Source: Muribaculaceae bacterium (GTDB lineage: Bacteria > Bacteroidota > Bacteroidia > Bacteroidales > Muribaculaceae). From it: 37,230 bases of DNA. A model generated the notes under the pieces. That model was not told the origin of the DNA, made no database searches, and saw nothing but the letters and a program-made list of their open reading frames with translations. The translations under genes were made by a program, and so were the position numbers. The stretch spans positions 1-37,230 of the forward strand of contig JAIDXM010000030.1 in the NCBI GenBank assembly GCA_029058745.1. Reading direction: 5' to 3'. Position 1 is the stretch's first letter, and every line of letters starts with the position of its first letter. Shown here in pieces: positions 33,172 to 37,230 of this stretch.

Positions 33172-33204
33172 AAAAAGGATTGGCCTCACGGTCAATCCTT
33201 TTTT
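33172..33204 (+). terminator. Bidirectional terminator between the winged-helix and TonB-like genes
   Basis: A 14-bp stem with one G-U (33172-33185 with 33190-33203, TCAC loop) has A5 on the left and T6 on the right, so it can end transcripts from either side. It lies 52 bases after the winged-helix stop and 67 bases after the TonB-like stop. Confidence 0.9.
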
Positions 33205-33270
33205 CTGTGCTAAAAATCAAAACTATTCAATAACTGTCAAATTATTAAATTCATACAACTGTGAATCATG

Positions 33271-33714
33271 TCATTTTCTGAAAGGGACATAGCATATTAC
33301 CCTTACGGGCACAGGCTGTCCCGATATTTTACCCGGTTTCCAGGCAGGCATCTTAGAGAGAAGCCTGACAGCCTCCCGGTTGAGTGATGGCTCTACGCCG
33401 CGTATTACGGAGATATTGCTCACCGACCCATCGGTGTTTATGACAAAAGAACATGTCACCCTTCCTTCCACACCTCTTGCGTAAGCTTCGGCAGGATATC
33501 GCCGGTGTTCGTTTATATAGGCCACCATGGAAGCCCGTCCGCCGGGGAAGTCAGGTTTTTCTTCGACAAAGTCAAACTCGAAAACCTCTTTATACGTCAT
33601 TTTCCCGTCAGCTCCTACGCCGGAAGTCACCCGGCAGGTCTGGGCTGATGCGCCAAAATCGATATAGTATGTCAGGAAAGCTCCGAATAAGAAGAGAATG
33701 GCTTTTACCTTCAT
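33271..33714 (-). CDS. Secreted protein with a TonB C-terminal domain
   Basis: This 147-residue protein has an N-terminal signal peptide or anchor (about residues 1-24) and a TonB-C-like domain from about 55 to 147 with Tyr-Pro at 73-74, Gly-Arg-Val-x-Cys-Ser-Phe-Val-Ile and Pro-Ala-Trp-Lys-Pro-Gly at 123-128. The Pro-rich spacer and ExbB-contacting part of classical TonB are absent, so it may not be an energy transducer. Stand-alone domains of this kind are common in Bacteroidota, with unknown roles. It is divergent from porQ. Confidence 0.88.
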   Translation of the reverse strand: MKVKAILFLFGAFLTYYIDFGASAQTCRVTSGVGADGKMTYKEVFEFDFVEEKPDFPGGRASMVAYINEHRRYPAEAYARGVEGRVTCSFVINTDGSVSNISVIRGVEPSLNREAVRLLSKMPAWKPGKISGQPVPVRVICYVPFRK

Positions 33715-33739
33715 ATGAACAAATGATGAGTTTCTGGTG

Positions 33740-33771
33740 CAAATTTAGTTCGGGAGTATGGTTTATGCAAA
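33740..33771 (-). promoter_or_regulatory. Promoter of the TonB-domain gene
   Basis: On the minus strand TTTG (33768-33771), a 20-base spacer and TAAATTTG (33740-33747) match the consensus exactly. The leader is about 20 bases. Confidence 0.8.
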
Positions 33772-33779
33772 TCGAGGGC

Positions 33780-33810
33780 TTTGTGTATTGATTTATTTAA
33801 AGTAGTTTTG
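33780..33810 (+). promoter_or_regulatory. Promoter of porQ
   Basis: TTTG (33780-33783), a 19-base spacer and TAGTTTTG (33803-33810) match the consensus exactly. Its -33 box is only 8 bases from that of the divergent TonB-domain promoter. The leader to the ATG at 33924 is about 105 bases. Confidence 0.8.
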
Positions 33811-33923
33811 CATTTATTCACATTTGGCTTATGCCGAAGCGGGGATGTCAGACATAAATTAAAGCTTCCCTAATATATCGGACTTTCACAATAGAAGGGG
33901 TGTCTCGTCGTTATTAATTACAG

Positions 33924-34937
33924 ATGAAAGCCATACGAATCATATCAGCATCGTTGTCGATAGGCATCGCTTTTTCCGTGTCCGCACAGACGGGACGTTC
34001 GGCCTATGATTTTCTGACAATACCCGGTTCAAGCCATGTGTATGGACTGGGAGGTGCCAATATAACGGTCATTGATGATGATGTCACCTTGGCGGAGCAG
34101 AATCCGGCGTTGCTCGGCCCGGAGATAGAGCGTCAGGTGGCCTTCAGTTATATGCATTATATAGGGAGTTCCAATTTTGCCGGAGTCCGTTACGGAATGG
34201 CGGCGGGGGAGCATTCCGCATGGGCGGCGGGAATCCGCTATCTGAATTATGGCTCTATGATGGGCTATGACCAGAACGGCATGGAGACCGGCACATTCAC
34301 GCCTTCCGATATCGTGGTGGAGGGAAGTTATTCCCATGACTTCACGTACAGGCTTCGCGGAGGAATTAACATAAAAGGGATTTATAGCAGTTATGAGCAG
34401 TATTCCGCGTTCGCGCTCGCGGCTGATGTCGGCTTGAATTATTACGACGATGAGCGCGATATGTCGCTGTCGGTTGTGTTCAAGAATATGGGTGGACAGA
34501 TTAAGAGGTTTGAGGAGAGCTACGACCGGCTTCCGTTCGACATCCAGCTTGGGTGGATGAAGGGAATGGGCGACAGCGGGTTCTCGCTCAGTGTCACGGC
34601 ATGGCATCTGACGGAGTGGAATCTCCCGTATTACGAACACACGGAAGATGGCGTTCAGGAAGTGAAGTTGCATACAAGTTTCGGCAAGAATCTGTTCCGT
34701 CATCTGATATTCGGTGTGCAATATCAGCCGAGCGACCGTTTTTATGTCGATTTGGCCTATAATTACAAGACCCGAAGTGACATGGGCGGCTATCAGCGAA
34801 ATTTCCTGTCGGGCTTTTCCGCAGGTCTGGGCATCAAGGCAGGGGCATTCTCGATAGGTGCGGCTTATGCGATGCCACACAAGAGTGCCTCGACAGTGAT
34901 GCTGAATCTCGGGATGAATATTGACGAGATACTGTGA
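33924..34937 (+). CDS. porQ: Type IX secretion system protein PorQ
   Basis: PorQ is an outer-membrane barrel of the PorV/FadL-like group; in Porphyromonas it belongs to the T9SS attachment complex that links cargo to the surface. The 337-residue product has a signal peptide (1-21), then Tyr-Asp-Phe-Leu-Thr-Ile-Pro and Ala-Glu-Gln-Asn-Pro-Ala-Leu-Leu near 55-63, both seen in PorQ. It continues with amphipathic strands rich in Tyr and Gly. It is the second T9SS gene in the window (with the plug at 17934-19235), supporting a working T9SS. It lies 154 bases before rplS, which has its own promoter. Confidence 0.88.
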   Translation: MKAIRIISASLSIGIAFSVSAQTGRSAYDFLTIPGSSHVYGLGGANITVIDDDVTLAEQNPALLGPEIERQVAFSYMHYIGSSNFAGVRYGMAAGEHSAWAAGIRYLNYGSMMGYDQNGMETGTFTPSDIVVEGSYSHDFTYRLRGGINIKGIYSSYEQYSAFALAADVGLNYYDDERDMSLSVVFKNMGGQIKRFEESYDRLPFDIQLGWMKGMGDSGFSLSVTAWHLTEWNLPYYEHTEDGVQEVKLHTSFGKNLFRHLIFGVQYQPSDRFYVDLAYNYKTRSDMGGYQRNFLSGFSAGLGIKAGAFSIGAAYAMPHKSASTVMLNLGMNIDEIL

Positions 34938-34984
34938 ACGGCCAGCCGCGATGAAATATGAAAATGAAATATTATCGGGTTGGA

Positions 34985-35016
34985 TTTGTGAGATTTCCGG
35001 AAAAGTTGTAAATTTG
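34985..35016 (+). promoter_or_regulatory. Promoter of rplS
   Basis: TTTG (34985-34988), a 20-base spacer and TAAATTTG (35009-35016) match the consensus exactly. The leader is about 70 bases and no strong hairpin was seen in it. Confidence 0.8.
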
Positions 35017-35091
35017 CAACCGAATTTGTAATCTCTGGCAAGACAATGCGGCTTGTTAAATTGCAAATAAATCATAAACTACGTTATAACA

Positions 35092-35457
35092 ATGGATTTA
35101 ATCAAAATCGCGGAGGAGGCATTCGCCACTCCCAAAAAGCAGTTCGATGAGTTCGGCCCCGGCGATACCATCACAGTGTCCTATCGAATCAAAGAGGGTA
35201 ACAAAGAGCGTATCCAGCAGTATCGCGGTGTGGTAATCCGTATCAACGGCCACGAAGACAAGAAGCGTTTCACAGTCCGTAAGATTTCAGACGGTGTAGG
35301 TGTGGAGAGGATTTTCCCCATCGAGTCTCCGTTTATCGAGTCAATCACAGTGAACAAATATGGTAAGGTTCGCCGCGCCAAACTTTACTATCTTCGCAAC
35401 CTCACCGGCAAGAAGGCCCGCATCAAAGAGCGTTACGTTAAAAAGAACGCGAAGTAA
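35092..35457 (+). CDS. rplS: 50S ribosomal protein L19 (bL19)
   Basis: bL19 sits at the 30S-50S interface and forms bridge B8. The 121-residue product shows [20 protein letters not shown] (about residues 24-43), [17 protein letters not shown] (about 69-85) and the terminal Lys-Ala-Arg-Ile-Lys-Glu-Arg. Length is typical (about 115-120). It is separate from the usual trmD/rpsP cluster and has its own promoter and terminator, the normal situation in Bacteroidota. Confidence 0.98.
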   Translation: MDLIKIAEEAFATPKKQFDEFGPGDTITVSYRIKEGNKERIQQYRGVVIRINGHEDKKRFTVRKISDGVGVERIFPIESPFIESITVNKYGKVRRAKLYYLRNLTGKKARIKERYVKKNAK

Positions 35458-35489
35458 TCATATTTTTCGCGACAATCCATCAGACACAG

Positions 35490-35524
35490 GCACTCCACTG
35501 CTTCGGCAGACGGAGTGCTTTTGT
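35490..35524 (+). terminator. Terminator of rplS
   Basis: GCACTCC pairs with GGAGTGC (35490/35491-35497 with 35512-35518), with an inner CTGC-TTCG-GCAG stem, followed by TTTTGTTT. It lies 33 bases after the rplS stop. Confidence 0.85.
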
Positions 35525-35552
35525 TTAGTCGGTAGATAAAAATGAGGTCCTG

Positions 35553-37091
35553 TCATGCAGGCATATATAGATAATCTTCCACAGAATACGGGTACATCAC
35601 CATTCTGCCGTTGACCAACACCGTAGGAGTGCCGGTCAGCCTGTCGTCTTTTCTCCATTCTTCATGGCGGAGAAATTCCGATTCGACCCAACTGTCGGAT
35701 ATGTCAAGGCCATAACCGGTAAAGAAGTCCGTTCCCTTGCTTTTCCCCCCGTCATACCATTCCGAAAGGAGTCTCCACGTGCGCTCTGCGCCAAGCTGAC
35801 GGTATGCCGCTATGATAAAGCGGTTTATCTTGCTTGATTGTTTTGTGAAATAAGTCATGACGTATCTTATCCCGACATCTTCCCCCGGGAGATTCTTTAT
35901 TCTGGAGTGCATCATGGCGCAAGGTCCGCAGTAAGGATTGCTGAACACGGTTATCTGGTAAGGGGCATTGGGGTTGCCGAAAATCAATGACGTGCAGTCT
36001 TGCGGGTTTGTGTTGAACACAGGGGCATCGTTTTCGAAAGCACCCACAACTTTGTCGCTTGCCTTCAATGAATTATACATACCTTTCCATCTTTCGTTTT
36101 CCCTGTTTTCCGCCATCAGTGCAACCAATGCGTTTGCAGAAAGAGTGGCGGCAATATACCCGGCAGCAAGGACCACGCCGTATGCAAGCCCTTCTTGATA
36201 TGTCACGAATGCATGTGCCGAAAGGCATATAGCGGCCTGAAGCCACATGAGGAGGCACGTTGAAAGGCACAACACGCACCAGCTTTTCGCCTTGAACTTC
36301 TGATACCATACGCTCCAGAACGTAAACGGAAGGACAATCAATGCGAATATCGAAAGGAAAAACAAGATTTTCGGGAAGAACACTGCGGCTAAAAGGTTTG
36401 CCGAAAAGAATCCGAACCCGATTTCGCTGAGTTTGGCAATACCAAAAAAGGAAGCTCCGGAAGATTGGGTGATATTTTCGCAATGGCTTTCCTTCACAAG
36501 TCCGCAGAGCTTGTCGGCCATCCTGTTTGGAATATGGAGCTCTTTTTGAAGTAGCATGACCGAAACATATACCCCGACAACATCGACGGTGACAAGCAAC
36601 CACCAGAACAGATTCCCGTTAAACGGATTCAACACAGTCCCTGCGGCCAGCAGGGCCACACCTGCCGCAACTAACGATATTTTTTTGAAATTAGCGATTC
36701 GTTCATCGCGTAAATGTTCCTTATAATCTGGTTCTCCGGAAGAGCTATCGGCGGATACAAGCATAATGACACCGTCCCATTTTGATGTGAATTCTCTCAA
36801 GGATGCCGATTTGCGTCTCCCGTCAGATATCATGAGCACCTCATTGCTGTCTGCGGAAATAATTACGGCAAACGAACCGTCATATACCACCAAAGAGGGC
36901 ATATCTATGTTGGCGACCTTATCCTTGTCGTCAAGCCTGACGCACTGATGCAACACCTTGTATAACGACAGTATGTTTCCGACACCGAACATCGTGTTTA
37001 TAAACGGCGTATCGGCAACGGTGGCATCAAGCCATTTCTTGGTGTAATCGATTTTTAAAATATCAAAAAGGATAGGGAATAATTCATTCAT
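35553..37091 (-). CDS. Fusion of inactive C39-like domain, VKOR and DsbA-like thioredoxin
   Basis: This 512-residue membrane protein has three parts. Residues 1-115 resemble a C39 peptidase domain (end block Phe-Ala-Val-Ile-Ile then Ile-Ser-Asp-Gly and Glu-Phe-x3-Trp-Asp-Gly-Val), but the catalytic Cys and His are missing. Residues about 135-325 hold several membrane helices and a VKOR domain with loop cysteines Cys196 and Cys204 and the redox pair Cys272-x2-Cys275. Residues about 360-512 form a DsbA-like thioredoxin with Cys388-Gly-Pro-Cys391 and a cis-Pro loop Gly-Thr-Pro-Thr (487-490). It should couple quinone reduction to disulfide formation. The inactive C39 part suggests a link to export of leader peptides. 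Upstream genes are outside the window. Confidence 0.88.
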   Translation of the reverse strand: MNELFPILFDILKIDYTKKWLDATVADTPFINTMFGVGNILSLYKVLHQCVRLDDKDKVANIDMPSLVVYDGSFAVIISADSNEVLMISDGRRKSASLREFTSKWDGVIMLVSADSSSGEPDYKEHLRDERIANFKKISLVAAGVALLAAGTVLNPFNGNLFWWLLVTVDVVGVYVSVMLLQKELHIPNRMADKLCGLVKESHCENITQSSGASFFGIAKLSEIGFGFFSANLLAAVFFPKILFFLSIFALIVLPFTFWSVWYQKFKAKSWCVLCLSTCLLMWLQAAICLSAHAFVTYQEGLAYGVVLAAGYIAATLSANALVALMAENRENERWKGMYNSLKASDKVVGAFENDAPVFNTNPQDCTSLIFGNPNAPYQITVFSNPYCGPCAMMHSRIKNLPGEDVGIRYVMTYFTKQSSKINRFIIAAYRQLGAERTWRLLSEWYDGGKSKGTDFFTGYGLDISDSWVESEFLRHEEWRKDDRLTGTPTVLVNGRMVMYPYSVEDYLYMPA

Positions 37092-37230
37092 AATATTTTA
37101 TGTTGGGTAACTTCTAATGAAAACATAATACACACTTCCATCAATTATTTATCAACGCGAGTTCGGGATAAGAATATTTAATTTACGACCTATGCAAAGG
37201 ACATAGAGTATCGGGCGGCCTGTCAAGGTC
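37092..37230. other. Right edge, upstream of the VKOR fusion gene
   Basis: This AT-rich 139-base segment has no exact TAnnTTTG on the minus strand; the nearest is GTCCTTTG. No gene can be supported at the edge. The fusion gene may be transcribed from further upstream together with genes not shown. Confidence 0.4.

Noticed and set aside
34029..35075. 348-residue frame opposite porQ
   Set aside because: No recognisable domain; porQ has a signal peptide, family motifs and a consensus promoter.
1..37230. CRISPR arrays, prophage or integrative element
   Set aside because: No regularly spaced repeats, no integrase or phage genes; the only mobile element seen is the IS982-family copy.

Overview
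The window looks like chromosomal DNA of a Bacteroidota member, order Bacteroidales. A gut Muribaculaceae-type organism is my best guess from the gene set and the moderate GC content, but no rRNA is present to confirm it. Supporting signs are: many promoters of the Bacteroidota type (TTTG, 19-21 bases, TAnnTTTG); few Shine-Dalgarno sequences; two type IX secretion (T9SS) proteins, the plug protein and PorQ; lipoproteins with acidic residues after the lipid cysteine; a PCMD-domain lipoprotein; zinc-free L36 and S14; and the typA-folP-cdaA neighbourhood.

Bases 1-15250 hold one long ribosomal super-operon (S10-spc-alpha). It starts inside rpsJ and runs rplC, D, W, B, rpsS, rplV, rpsC, rplP, rpmC, rpsQ, rplN, X, E, rpsN, H, rplF, R, rpsE, rpmD, rplO, secY, map, infA, rpmJ, rpsM, K, D, rpoA, rplQ. 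Two genes too short for routine ORF calling, rpmD and rpmJ, are present. Four gaps in the operon (before rplC, rpmC, rpsH and rpsD) can fold into hairpins. The rpsN-rpsH gap is the most striking, because one strand segment can pair with two partners. A TACCTTTG promoter element lies before rpsM, and a strong terminator follows rplQ.

Bases 15400-22300 hold cardiolipin synthase (+), a cysteine-rich DUF3109 protein (-), an ung/T9SS-plug operon (-), a tRNA-Arg(CCG) with an adjoining 22-bp perfect hairpin (+), and a secreted type I pullulanase (-). rpsO (+) is divergent from the pullulanase gene. A gene-free stretch of about 450 bases with small hairpins follows rpsO.

Bases 23395-27932 are the accessory part: a probable surface lipoprotein (-), a complete 1026-bp IS982-family insertion sequence with a 9-bp target duplication, and a PCMD lipoprotein plus outer-membrane barrel pair (+). 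The insertion sits between this pair and its likely promoter.

Bases 28021-37230 hold typA-folP-cdaA (translation GTPase, folate synthesis, c-di-AMP synthesis), rsgA (-, with a promoter so close that the mRNA is probably leaderless), a small winged-helix protein, a secreted TonB C-terminal-domain protein divergent from porQ, rplS, and finally a 512-residue fusion of an inactive C39-peptidase-like domain, a VKOR domain and a DsbA-like thioredoxin domain. This fusion is the best candidate for part of a less-described system (oxidative folding and export of small peptides). Its neighbours lie beyond the window.
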